NCBI GenBank assembly: GCA_023614405.1 | Contig: CM042688.1 | Location: forward strand, 376,699,331 to 376,763,330 | Direction: 5' to 3' | DNA: 64,000 nucleotides | Origin: Avena insularis | Lineage: Eukaryota > Streptophyta > Magnoliopsida > Poales > Poaceae | Part shown: piece after piece, positions 22,050 through 34,024 of the stretch | How the letters are laid out: each line of letters starts with the position of its first letter | Numbering within the stretch: the first letter of the stretch is position 1 | The notes under the pieces: generated by a model | Databases searched by the model: none | What the model saw: only the letters and a program-made list of their open reading frames with translations | Told to the model about the DNA's origin: nothing | Position numbers and translations under genes: made by a program

Positions 22050-25000
22050 TGTAACGCCCCAGTTTTAGTTAATCTTAATTAGGGTTTGTTTGTGCATTCA
22101 TGAGCATCATTATTTTGCTAAGAAATAAAAATACATGCAAAGAAATTAAAGCAAAACCCTAAAACCCTAATCCTCCCCTCTCTATTTGAAATGTATTCAA
22201 AAGCGGTTTTGAATTTTGAAATCACAAAAATATTGGAGCCCAAATTGATTAAAGGGCCCCTACAATATTTTCATGTTTTACAAACTCTCTAGTATTTTTG
22301 GAATATTTAAAATAGATTTGAAATGAAATACAAAAGATAAAATAGAAAACAAAAAGGAAAAAGGTTTTGTGTAAAAAAATAGAGCAGCATCCGAATCAGG
22401 CCCAGCCCAGCTTGCCTCCTCCCTCTCCGCTACTCAGCACGTAGCAGCTCGCGGCCCAAACCAGCCCATACCCCTTCGTTCTTTTCTTCTTTCTTCCTCC
22501 TCCGCTAGAAGGACGCCGAGGAAGCTACTGTGTGTCCCGTCGCCGGCCATCGATCTTCCGTGCATTATGATGCCCGTCACCGCCCCTGGATCTGAGGATA
22601 AGAACGGCCGATTCCTCCTCTCTCTCCCCATACCTGTTTCACCTCGCCTCGCCCTCTCTTGCGTTTTCCCTACTCGAGCTGAAGCCCTAGCTCCAGCCAC
22701 TGCTCCTTCCTACCATTGCTGGCCTTCCCGAGCCACGACGCTATGCCCGGGATCTCCGCCGTGCCGGGCTATGACTCCCTGCCAGAGGAATGGCCCGCAC
22801 ACGCTCGGAATAGAGACATCCGTGCTCGACTTCACCGTCGACCACCGGAGCTATCGCCGTCGATTCTGGCACTTCCTGACCTTCTCTGGCCTCGCCGTCA
22901 CTATCTACTGCAACCATGGTGAGCACACGGTTCTCAGGAACCTCTCCAAGCCACCCCTTCCTCTCTGGTTCGCTCTAGCCTCGAACACCACCGTGCGCCG
23001 CCGCTGGACGTGGTTGCACGGGCTGCTCCGACAACCATTCTTGGATGGCGCCGCCACCTTTACACTCCCCGCATCGCGCTGCGTCTAACCATCGCATCCC
23101 TGCATCCCCGTTTGCCCTCGAACGCCGTTTCGTCATCGATCTGAGAGAGCCGGCCAGGCTGACGTCATGGTGACGTCACGCCGATGTCAGCACGGGCAGG
23201 TCAGCCCGGTCAAACCCGCTGCGGGTCCCGCTTTGCCCTCATGGCTTGCTGATGTGGCCTGGCCCCAGCAGTCAGTCATAGTGGCTAGGGGTTGCCTCTG
23301 TGTGAAAAGGTTTCTGGGTTGTTTTAATATTTTCAGAAAAAGGATAAATGTTAGAAATTCAATAAGTAATTCATATTAACTCAGAAAAATGTGTATAATA
23401 TATCAAAATGTTCATAAAAATGAGACCTTTACAATAGACTCATAATCATGCATTGTTCAACAACTTTAATTGCAAGTTTAATTAGAATAACATATGAACC
23501 CTCGTAGGTGATTCTGGGGTCTCTCCTGTATTAGGGTTTGGACCCTTCGGATCTCGTTTAAATTGGCAAGCATGATTTAGGGTTTCATTCCACTACAATT
23601 TAACTTGTCATATCATCATCCTTGCTTGAGCATTGCATCTATGCCATGTGTTGATTGTTATTTCCCTTTCTTACCGGTGTTGGTTCTTCCCGGTAGAATA
23701 CGATATCGAGATCAAGATCGAAGACCGAGATCAACACCATCGAAGACCGACGAACAATACTTGACCAACTGTAATCAAGTCAAGTACAAGGCTTCTGAAG
23801 ATCTATATCTGGGTATCAACAAACAAGGCAAGCATAGCCCCACCATTATACAATCCTATGATTTCGAAAGTATTTCATTCTTTCCATGATGCATACGATT
23901 CTACTGTGGTCTTTTATTGATAGATAGAGTATCCTATCTGCTACATTACTCCCTTTGAGCTTATACTACATGCTCCACTGCTCCTAGCATAACTAGGTTT
24001 GGCTTGTGTGCACTACTAGATATTATTGTGTCTTGCTTAGCCATGCTTAGCTGTTAGTGCTGGTTCATCCACATGATGTACCAAATGCAGAGAATCTAGT
24101 ATGACAGGAGAACAAGGTATACTGATGAGGTAAGATCAGTGGTAAAGGTTAAACATGCTAAGGCTTGTATGGAAGGCCACGGTGGGATGTGATTTTTGTA
24201 GTCCCATGCTCGCCACCACTAGGAACCGAGTTCTTGTCTTTGGACCAAGACGAGCGTACAGCCACACGAGGTTTATGGGGACCCCTCCGTTGACTAACTT
24301 GCCTATTAGATTCCATGAGTCACATAGTTCGGGCGTTCCATTCGACATGCATTCTGGATCTTCTCAAAGGCGGTGAAGGAGGTGCATTCATACAGGTAGG
24401 TAAGCGTGGACGGGGTTGCTTGGGGTAGATGGCGCCCCTGGTAAACCAACCCTGACTCACATCTCTAGGGACCGACTTCGGGATTTGACCCGTTATGGCG
24501 GAACCATCCTTAGGGTGTGACTCATGGTCTCGGCGAAAGCAAGGTAAAGGTCGTGGCCAACCACCCTCTGTCGGCCTTCCAAGGAAGAGGGCTAAAACGT
24601 TTGCCTTAAGAGTCGGTTGGTACGTGTGGGTAAAGTTGTACACCCCTACAGGGTTAAATCTTTTCGAAAAGCCGTGTTCACGGTTATGAACGCTTGGTGA
24701 CCGAATTCTAAGATCACAGAGAACTATAACCTAATCGTAAAACTTGGTAGATCAACGTGTGCTTAAGGATGCTTCCTCTTGGGTATGAGGGGGTGATCCT
24801 AGTTGTGAGATGAGGATTACTTTGGTGGATATCAAGACGATGATCAATTCTTTGGAGATGTCGCTCTCTTATCCCCTTTTAAAATATTCTGATTAGACGA
24901 GCTTCTTCTCCCTGCTATTTTATAAACAAAGATGGCTTTATGCAAAATAACCCCACCAGCCATAAGTCTTGCGGAGTACACCCTGTACTCACCCTTGCTT

Positions 25001-25389
25001 TGTTGATACTTTTGTAGCAGAGTAAGTGTTCCCTTGAAGACAAGTTTGGTATGACATTGACACCGACGAGTAGCTTGGGGTTCCTGGCCGGTAGCCTGGA
25101 ATCTATGGGCTGGGACGTCATCGTTATGCTTCAGGCCTCTTAGGCCATTTGTTAAGTTTCCTATACTTAATAGCATAATTTGCCTTCCGTTGTTTGATGT
25201 TTGTGGTCAGTGACCTCTGCTTGTAATATTTTGGTTCTTCGCTCAGTTATGAGCTTGCTGTAATAATTTTTGTGTTGTAGGGTTACTGTTGTATTACTGA
25301 TTCCCTCACTAGATATCCTCGAGGTCTAGGTTAAGCTTATGTCAGGCTAAGGTCTGGATTTGTTTAACCCTGGTCCCGGGGGTGTCACA
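22050..25389 (+). mobile_element. Solo LTR of a Gypsy-type retrotransposon, 3340 bp
   Basis: It begins TGTAACGCCCCAG and ends GGGGGTGTCACA, with short inverted terminal similarity, and is flanked by perfect CCGGC duplications. There is no internal domain, so it is a product of LTR-LTR recombination. A CpG-rich block lies at 22390-23280, followed by an AT-rich segment. An exon-like stretch at 23697-23827 has an upstream CCCGGTAG acceptor-like site and a CAAG|GCAAGC donor-like end. At 24815-24856 the frame reads DYFGGYQDDDQFFG, closely paralleling the chromovirus LTR at 51205. Other open frames look compositional. Confidence 0.88.
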
Positions 25390-25394
25390 CCGGC
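25390..25394. repeat. Target-site duplication CCGGC, right copy
   Basis: Perfect copy of 22045-22049. The satellite unit continues in phase from here. Confidence 0.9.
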
Positions 25395-26660
25395 CAAATA
25401 ATAATAATAGAAAAATGGTACTCCCTGGTGGGATATTTGGCCTCAAAGTTTTTGTAACGATGGTGTGGGAAATGCTTCAAAGTCGGTTTTTGATTTTTTG
25501 CCGCTCGACAGAGATTTTGAGTTTGACTACCGGCAAAATAATAATTAATAGAAAATTGGTACTCCCTGGTGGGAGATTTAGCCTCAAATTTTTTGAAATG
25601 GTGGGTTCGAAAATGCTTCAAAGTCGTTGTTTGATTTTGCTGCTCGACAGAGATTTTGAATTTGGCTATCGGCCAAATAATAATAATAGAAAAATGGTAC
25701 TCCCCGGTGGGAGATTTGGCCTCAAAGTTTTTGAAACGGTGGGGCAGGAAATGCTTCAAAGTTGGTTTTTTATTTTGCCACTCGACAGAGATTTTGAATT
25801 TGACTACCGGCCAAATAATAATTAATAGAAAAGTGGTACTCCCCGGTGGGAGATTTGGCCTCAAGTTTTTGAAATGGTGGGGCGGGAAATGCTTCAAAGT
25901 CGGTGTTTGGTTTTGCCGCTCGACAGAGATTTTGAATTTGGCTACCAGCCAAATAATAATAATAGAAAAATGGTACTCCCCGATGGGAGGTTTGGCCTCA
26001 AAGTTTTTGAAATGGTGGGGCGGGAAATGCTTCAAAGTCAGTTTTTTATTTTGCCGCTTGACAGAGATTTTGAATTTGACTACCGGCCAAATAATAATTA
26101 ATAGAAAACTGGTACTTCCCAGTGGGAGATTTAGCCTCAAAGTTTTTGAAACGGTGGGACAGGAAATGCTTCAAAGTTGGTGTTTGGTTTTGCTGCTCGA
26201 CAGAGATTTTGAATTTGGCTATCGACCAACTAATAATAATAGAAAAATGGTACTCCCTGGTCGGAGATTTGGCCTCAAAGTTTTTGAAACGGCGGGGGAG
26301 GGGGGATGCTTCAAAGTCGGTTTTTATTTTGCCACTCGACAGAGATTTTTAATTTGACTACTGGCCAAATAATAATTAATAGAAAAGTGGTACTCGCTGG
26401 TGGGAGATCTGGCCTCAAAGTTTTTGAAACGGTGGGGAGGGAAATGCTTCAAAGTCAGTGTTTGATTTTGCTGCTCGACAGAGATTTTGAATTTGGCTAC
26501 CGTCCAAATAATAATAACAGAAAAATGGTACTCCCCAGTGGGAGATTTTGCCACAAAGTTTTCGAAACGGTGGGGAAGGAAATGCTTCAAAGTCGGTGTG
26601 TGATTTTGCCGCTTGATTGATATTTTGAATTTGGCTACCGGCCAAATAATAATAGAAAAA

Positions 26661-27240
26661 AGATAGTAGACCGTACGCTATCTGTCCAGGAATTCAAGTC
26701 CTAGAGTCACATCAACTAATCATCCATGAGCATAATAATTGCGCAGACTGATATTTTGAATTTTGCTAGCGTCCAAGCAATATTTGGATAAAAGGTGTAC
26801 TCCCTATTCAGGAATTGAAGGCCGATAGTGACATTAACTTATCATCCATAATGAAAATTGGATAACTCCGATTCAAATAGGGTTGGCTGCAGGTTTTGCC
26901 GCTCGACTGAGATTTTTTAATTTCGTTAATGGTACTCCTTCGGTACGAATTTAAGGCTGATTCACATCAACTGATCATCAAAATACTAACCATATTGGCA
27001 AAGAAATTGGATACATAATCTCCGATTCAAACGGGGTAGGCAGTAGGATTTGTCGATGGACTGAGATTTTTTTGAATTTGGTGGTTGTCCAAAGAAGAAA
27101 AACCTTTGCGAGGTTCATCAATCCAAGGCTGAGAGAGTGAGGTTGGGGCACAGGATTTTTGTGCATCGAGCATACGGTAAACAGATAAAATCATGATGCA
27201 AAACAAATACTCCCTCCGGTTTTGTTACATGGCCCCAAAC
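26661..27240 (+). repeat. Degenerate continuation of the satellite array
   Basis: Longer, diverged units keep the landmarks GTACTCC..., GCCGCTCGACTGAGATTTT and GATTCAAA. They add CACATCAACTAATCATCC-like spacers absent from the homogeneous array. This looks like an older edge of the array or the ancestral sequence from which it expanded. Confidence 0.55.
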
Positions 27241-30200
27241 ATAACCCGAGCTCTGTAGCAGGAACCATTTCATAGGACCATTGTACTCACTTGTCATTGT
27301 CAGGGTTTACCTTTAGAAGAGTCTCTTCATCTATGGGCTCTCGAGAATTCTATTGATATCGTAACATCTTCAACTCTGCATCGCTTGCTAATGCTTTCTG
27401 ACTCATATCATCGATTGCTCGTGAATGCACTTCATGTTCAGCCCATAGTGCTACAATTTCTTCCTGACTAGACAAATACGGCGACTTGGACTTGGACTTG
27501 CACTATGACAACCCAACATTACGTAGGAACGTGCTTTTATGCTTCACCTTTTAGTACCATTTTAAATGTTTCTAGACATTCTTATTGGGTTTGTTCCAGA
27601 CCATCTTTCCCAAGTTTTGCCATCTACTCATTTAATTTAATCTGTAAGGTTATCAGTTGTTAGACATGGGTGAGAGAAGAAAAGCTAATACAGAGAAACA
27701 TGCAGACAACACATTTAACCTGTCTATGAACAAATCTTACAAGTTGGCATGGCTGATTACGCATCATATATATTATAGTAAAAGTATAGCTATCTGATCA
27801 TACTGATAAGAATTTTATCACTAGTACGCAATAACAGGACTATGACAACATGGCATATGTCTGTCTCTTCATCGCCGGGTGCATGATATACACAAGACAA
27901 CTCTTTGTACAGCTGAAAACTGAAACTCACACTAGTTGGAAATCGTCTACTTAAATTAAAAAGAAAACTCGGCAGCAGTTCAGGCAGTGTTGCACATCTA
28001 ACTATACATATAAATCACTAAGGGTGTGTCATCACAAAATATCAATCAAACAGAAGACTTACAAGAACACTCTCAGCGGAGGGATTGAGCCCTTCTTTTT
28101 TGCTCATCTGGCATGCCTAGAATTTTTGCTGCAGACTTACCGCACTTTTCTGCATAGTGGGCGGAACACATTATCAAAATATAAGAAGCACAAAGTTTGT
28201 AGAGGATTAAAAACTAAATATTCTTACTATTGCACTCAGGTGGCCAACCAATGCACGACATCCAGTCCGGTTTGTTAAGCGTTGTGCAGCATAGTTTCTC
28301 TTGTTTTTTTCAAGTGTTCATCTGCAAAAGGTGACTAGTGATACAGATGTGCAAATAGGAATTTCGAATGTGATATGGTATCAGTCTTCACAAACCATAC
28401 AATAATCTTTGGATCAAACCAGTGGTCGAGAAGATCTATCCAGTGTTGGTCAATCATAGTGTGCTCCATAGGAGTCGTTCTTTGAATATCCTTGTTGCCT
28501 TACCATCAAAGTATTTACTCTTTAGCCTATGGCGCTGCTGGCGCAAAGAACAGGAGAACATGTCCATGAGAACATACTCTACATCCTCATTATCCTAATC
28601 GAAGTTGAATTTTGTCTATCAGCAAGAATGGAACATTTGATGTGTTATGTGACTTAGAATAGAACCAAGAGGAAGCTTGAATGCATGGGACAGAGCACCA
28701 TGACTTACATGTAACTTCTGCAGTAATGAATTGTAATGGTCAGGGGTCTATTGTTGGAGCTTGAACAATGCAAAGATGGGAATATCATTCCTGACAAAAA
28801 CACCTATTTTAGATGCTAGAAAAGCAAATTCTTCTGGATCTTCTGGCATTCGCTTGCCAGACACAATAGAATTGATGCAATATCTTGATTGCGTTCCGGA
28901 AATTTTATCTTTCAAGCTTTTTTCCTACCGTTGGCCCCCTTTTCTTAAATCTTTGTGTAGCTGCCAATTCAACTGTTACATCAAGCTTGCACGGTATATA
29001 TAATGAAGCATGCATCAAAAATCCTTGGAACACATACCTTGTTTGGTGATGGGTCGATCAACAGGTTGGTGATCATCACTAGCTTGTTGGTGTTGTGCCA
29101 GCAGTATTAGGCAAGTAGAGGTTAAAACTGGTCCAGCTGCCAATTGTTGCTGGGTATCTTGATTGGAAATTGGTGATTGTGGAATGTGTGGGATGGTATT
29201 TGTTGCATCTACTACTGTTGGAACCTGTGGTGTGCCGCCAAGACAACACTTTTTAGCCGTATGTGAGTTTCTTGATTTTCATTTATTGTATTTCACGGCG
29301 TGTGTTTGTGTTCCACTGGTAGCATTAGCATGATGGCTTGTAGACGCTTCGCTTTTGGTACCTGAACGTGTCTTACATGAACCAGCTGATTCTTGACACA
29401 CATAAACAATACTTCAGTCTGTTATAGTTCTATATGTAATGAGACGCAGATGGAACAGAAGAATAGTAAGGCAAAATGTGCTCTATATATATGATGCATG
29501 AACTAGGCAAAGGGCATTGCAAAATATTTGGTGGGATTAAAATACAAAACATGGAAAATGCAATAGATATCACAATTAAATAATAGAGCAAGCACCTTGG
29601 GGGTGGACAAGTTGGTGGACTAGCAGGGAGGTCCTCGATGGGTCCAACTTCCTGAGTCAGGTCTCCCTCGAAATATTGTTCATCAACAGAAACCAATTCT
29701 GAATCAGACACTTGCCAATCATAGTTATTCTCCCTGCTAGTACCTAGAAGGGTCTTAGGTGAACCAGCTGATCCTGACACACATAAGCGATACATTAATC
29801 TATCAAAGTCCTATGTAAAATCAGACGCGGATAGAACATAAGAACAGTAAGGAAATATATGTTGAACATATATGATGCATGAACTGAGCAGATGGCATTG
29901 CACAACATTTGGTGAGAATTGAGGTACGAAACATGGAAGATAAAACAAATCTCGCATGGACAAGACAGAGCAAGCACTTTGGCCAGTGGACAAGCAGGCG
30001 GATTAGGGAGGGGGTTCTCAACCGTTCCATCTTCCTGAGTCAGGTCTCCCTCGGGGTTTTGTTGATCTTGAGGATAAAATTCTGCATCAGAATCCTGGAC
30101 TTCATGATTGGTGGTGGTAGCTACGAAAGATCTAACTCTCTACGGGCCGAGCGACCTTGCATATTTGGAATTCTTTAATAATCTATCATCCCTAATCTTC

Positions 30201-30585
30201 CGTTCTTCCTCATTAGTCGGCCTCAAATCACCTTACATGCATCAACAAAAAATATATCTTATGAGATTTAAGAGCGAGGTGTGTGTAGAAGAGCAAGTTA
30301 ATATAGTGCTAGCAAGCAATTGAAATCTCTAAAGGAACAATGACAGACATATGCATATACAATGCCTCGACAAGAAATGTCGGAGTACAAGATAAAAAAC
30401 TTAGTGCGAGAATGCAGTGAAACAAGCGGTGAACTACTTTCAGATATCAAATGCATAAAGAGCATATGAAGTGTATGGCGGCAACCTTTGTTACCACGAT
30501 TACGCGATTTCCTTCCCATGCCTTTGCCGGACTTATGATGAGCTACGACCTCGCCATTCGCCCTTGAGCGGATTTGCCTCCCCAT
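27241..30585 (-). pseudogene. CACTA-associated (Transposase_24-like) gene, spliced, decayed
   Basis: On the minus strand a first exon at 30585-30486 reads MGRQIRSRANGEVVAHH and a basic run ending at a GTTGCC donor. Further blocks are LRPTNEEERKIRDDRLLKN (about 30235-30155), two versions of a GDLTQE-containing acidic exon (about 30130-29985 and 29775-29597), and an HHQPVDRPITKQ block before a GTATGTG donor near 29035. DVEYVLMDMFSCSLRQQRHR and MIDQHWIDLLDHWFDP follow at about 28595-28400, and EEIVALWAEHEVHSRAIDDM at about 27470-27400. The penultimate blocks resemble the plant Ptta/En-Spm-associated Transposase_24 family, which is inferred to bind DNA. Stops and frame changes lie between blocks. 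Exon limits are approximate, and 27530-28000 has no clear exon. Confidence 0.5.
29370..30115. repeat. Tandem duplication of an exon and its intron, about 380-bp offset
   Basis: The stretch from about 29373 (ACCAGCTGATTCTTGACACA) through the GAGTCAGGTCTCCCTCG phrase recurs from about 29764. Both copies carry the acidic exon ending near a CCCAAG|GTGC or GCCAAAG|TGC junction. Only one copy keeps a canonical GT donor. Confidence 0.65.
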
Positions 30586-31493
30586 CTCTCTGGCACCATG
30601 GACAAGGTCGAGGAAGAAAATCCAATGATGTGGAGTCGGGGAAGTGGATCCAACAAAACTGCGACGGCATTGCTAAGCCGGCTCCGGTGCTGTGGACCTC
30701 GTGTATAGAGGATCTGATCTGGTGCGAGCTAGCGTCGGGAGCTGGTAAAACTTCTTCAGTCGCTACGGTGGCATGCCGATGGAGAGGCTATGAAGGGGAC
30801 ATGGGACAGAAAGGAGGACGGCCATGGTCGTGCAAGGTGATCTCGAGGGATTTGACCCGAAGGGCGCGGGTGGTACTAGTATGTTTGAAACATTGAATTG
30901 GGTGGCACGTGGGAATTTGCAAGAGAAACAATTTTGAGGAATGGCCTTTGGCGTATTGTTTCTGGACCAAAGGGCGAGATGAAAATTTTGCACCATTTGA
31001 ATTTTGGACGCAGGATCCCATTGCGGCGGGTGTTTCTGGCACACTGCTTGGTGGAAGAGGTGATTTCGGCTTGTGGTTTGTTGCTCAGTTGATTTTTTTG
31101 TACTCGGTCTACTACTGCAGTCTAAAAGTTTGACTTTAGGGCCACACAAGTATATAGTGCACGAATTTATTCACGATAATAGGCACATGGACATGGTCAT
31201 TCTCGAACTACCTTTCATGGTAATGTGTTAATTTTTGGCAAAACGTGTGTCTACAGATCTAAACGAAAGTGCAAAATAAGATTTCAATTTTATCACGGGA
31301 AAATGTTGTTTTTCCATTTTCCGAATGGCTAGAACGAGACCGGGATTCATTGTCCAGATGCAGCAAGTAGGTACAGTATAGTTTCATACAGCGCGCCAAA
31401 GAAAATATCAGGCTGACAACACAAGGAAAGTCATCCTCATTATTAGAAATAACAAACTATTAGCATGGCGGCTCTTTCATCACCCTTCGAAAA
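30586..31493. other. GC-rich upstream region of the pseudogene, no gene recognised
   Basis: 30590-30890 is CpG-rich with open frames on both strands and no conserved domain. It lies just upstream of the first exon and probably held its promoter and 5' leader. Nothing recognisable is seen in 30900-31490. Confidence 0.35.
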
Positions 31494-32470
31494 TCATCTT
31501 CCCTGCAAAGATGTACGGAGAATCTCTGCTTGTGCTTTCACCTGTTCCAAAACCATCATGTTGATCTCATTGACATCTGCATCAGCTGAATTGGGAACAT
31601 GATTTTCAGCGACTAACTTCTGAAGATTAGCGACAGCATCAAGGCCATCTTCAATAGTAGAAATCCATTCTCGGTTCAATTCTCTGATCCGCCGAGTTGC
31701 TGTGTCCAAATCCTTTTGGAGAATCCTAATCTTAGCTTCGGCCATGCACCATACTTCGGTTTGGTTCGTAGAAATGGCTGTATCATTGGCACGCTGAATA
31801 TATGTGCTGCGAACCTCCTTGGCAGGGACATGATCATGCACTTGCTTCTGCAAATTGCAATGCAGCAAATCAATCAGTAAATAACACAAGCAATATGCAA
31901 CAAATAGCCATGTTTAGGGTACTTGACCATGCCATGTTTCAGTACCAGTTGTGTTTTGCCAAGCGGGGCTAGATCCGCATGTCCAAAACTCGTCAGGATT
32001 CATTTGCATCGATTCTCTGCAAACTCATCTGGTAGTACATCATCTTCCATGCCTTACAAAAATATATACTAGTATGATAAGACAACACAACCAAATGCTG
32101 AACTACTCCCGAAAATAAAATGCATAACGATAGCGCGCATATACGCAAAATGGAGGCAAACCATTTCTGGGGAGGATTGTTGGGGGTTATCATTGGGCTG
32201 GCGAGGCTTCGTACTAGTGCGAGATAACCAATTTGGCTTGATGACTAGCAGTTGCCTTCTTTTCTCTTTGAACCGATCCCGCAGTACTGCAACTAGCATG
32301 CATTAGAAATAATTGGTAATGAGAAGGAACATCAAGGAAGCGATGAACTACATTCGGAAGTAGAACTAAAGTGCAAGGAAAGCGGGCATAAGAAGTGTGC
32401 AGCAACCTTCGTCTTGGTTGTATAGAGTTCTAACCATCTCCCTGGTGAGGGGTCCGCATGGTGTACGCAT
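31494..32470 (-). pseudogene. Second spliced gene of the same family, coiled-coil C-terminus
   Basis: Minus-strand exon candidates are: MRTPCGPLTREMVRTLYNQDE at 32470-32407 (donor GTTGCT); a block RDRFKEKRRQLLVIKPNWLS at about 32280-32163 after a TTGCAG acceptor; MNPDEFWTCGSSPAWQNTTG at about 32015-31930; and a terminal exon from 31847 (acceptor TTTGCAG) to the stop at 31494. The last exon encodes about 118 residues with strong coiled-coil character (KIRILQKDLDTATRRIRELN). The first intron is similar to that of the neighbouring pseudogene at 30485, so the two are paralogues. No obvious stop falls within the exons I delimited, so it could be less decayed. The function is unknown. Confidence 0.45.
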
Positions 32471-33539
32471 CTCTCGGTTGCGGTGGTGGGGAAGCTGACA
32501 CTCTGAGTGGGGGAAGCAGATGCGACGAAGCAACGACGGTAGCATGGATGACGGCGTCGCTGAGTAGACTCCGGTGACCTGGAAGTCAGCTAAGGAGGGA
32601 TGGGATAGAGGATGATGTGAGATAGATTGTGGAGTCGGCAGGCGAGCGAGCGAGAGTCCCCGTCAGTATGGAGGTAGCTAGCATTTGCCAAGAACTGAGA
32701 AGTGAAGGAAGGGTTAAATTTTGGGAAAGGTAGAAGGGAGGGTCCCGCCAATAATCCTCTAAAATTTTGAACTAGAAGATCCCACCAATATCACACGAAA
32801 TTTAGTGCTAAATCGCGCTTGGCTCACCTCCTGAGTAGTATTAAAAGGAAGGCTCAAAAAGCAGCATGCATCGAATGCGATGAGACAATGGCGTGTGCAG
32901 CTTGTGAACAAAGGTCGGAGTCTAGTACGGTGGCGGACAAATGAAAAAAAATTGGGGTGGTGCTGGCTGCCAGCCGTGGCCCTCATAAAAAATAAATAAA
33001 TATTTCAAATTCGTATAAATACATCAAATAATTGATCCAATGGTCGCCATTCAAAGTTATTCGTATGAATGGGGCCCATATACTGTAGTGAGCGAAAAGT
33101 CTGAGTGAACTTGGGCTTCTTAGCTAAACGGTACGCATATACATATGCCAACTCATTTGAACTAATTTAGGTAGACAATATTGTAATTTAAGTGGTTTAA
33201 TTTAGCTACGAACCTTAAAAACTCACAAAACCTAGGAATCACAAGGAAACATGCATGCTCCGCAATGTCCGAAAACATGGTGTGCTTGTCGCATTCCGAG
33301 CCAAATTCTTCTGATTTTTTTACTAGTATGAAACATCCCTGTAATCACTTGGAAAAGTGAAATATGTTCTTTCATAATTATTCAAAACTCCCACAGTCAA
33401 CATTGTTTACTAGGCCAAGACGCACCCATCTACCCGATGTGAGAACCGTATCATAAAATGTAGCTAGGGTATAGATATATATGGCCATGACCTTATTGGT
33501 CCTTCGGACTGAAACCCAAGAATGTTCATACATTGTAGG
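32471..33539. other. Upstream region and spacer, no gene recognised
   Basis: 32470-32690 is CpG-rich and lies directly upstream of the first exon of the preceding gene, so it may be its promoter region. 32760-33530 is AT-rich and shows no ORF, terminal repeat or tandem repeat that I can name. Confidence 0.3.
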
Positions 33540-34024
33540 ATACTACTAAATTGCACGTGCCATGCATGTAAGACTCAGATAATAGACATATGGAATACCA
33601 TCATTATATAAAATTATAATAGGTACAACATAAAAAATTATAAATTTTATCAACATATATAAAGTATGGGTGTATATTTGGTTCTTGTACTTTGTATTAT
33701 CATATAGAAGTCAAAGATTATTAGCTACCTAACACTTGAAATTTTTGGTGACATGGTCTAGAGAAACGAGGGAGAGGATTCTAGGAGTATGATGGAGAAG
33801 TGTGTTTTCAGATTTGTGCATAGCATTCATTATGCTGAAGACTATCTATAGAATCTTCTAAATGCTGGAATGGAAAAGAATATCCAACGGTTGGAAATAT
33901 TGGGATCCACGAGTCTTGATCCAATGGTCAGCACTCGTATCTTACCACTATTAGTAAATTGCACGTGCCCTGCACGTGAGACTCAGATAATAGACGCCTG
34001 ACATATCATCATTATATAAAATTA

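Larger units (their letters stand above)
21590..26660 (+). repeat. Satellite-like array, 137-141-bp units, interrupted by a solo LTR
   Basis: The phrase GGTACTCCCCGGTGGGAG marks units at 21795, 21934, 25417, 25558, 25696, 25835, 25972, 26111, 26249, 26389 and 26527. Partial units lie at the left. Two unit types differ at GGCTACCGG/AATAATAATAG versus GACTACCGG/AATAATTAATAG, and alternate strictly from 25417 on. The array is cut at 22050-25389 by a solo LTR, and its phase is preserved across the insertion once the 5-bp duplication is removed. Long open frames on both strands arise from the repeat and are not genes. Confidence 0.9.

Noticed and set aside
22567..23088. 173-codon frame as a gene within the solo LTR
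   Set aside because: No conserved domain, CpG-rich composition, and it overlaps reverse-strand frames. It lies where the other LTRs also have compositional frames.
25382..26645. Long open frames (up to 251 codons) on both strands
   Set aside because: They lie wholly inside the 139-bp satellite array. The repeat unit lacks stops in several frames, so they are by-products of repetition.
27210..27235. TACTCCCTCCGG as a Stowaway MITE terminus
   Set aside because: No partner inverted terminus or TA duplication, and the phrase matches the GTACTCC landmark of the degenerate satellite units.
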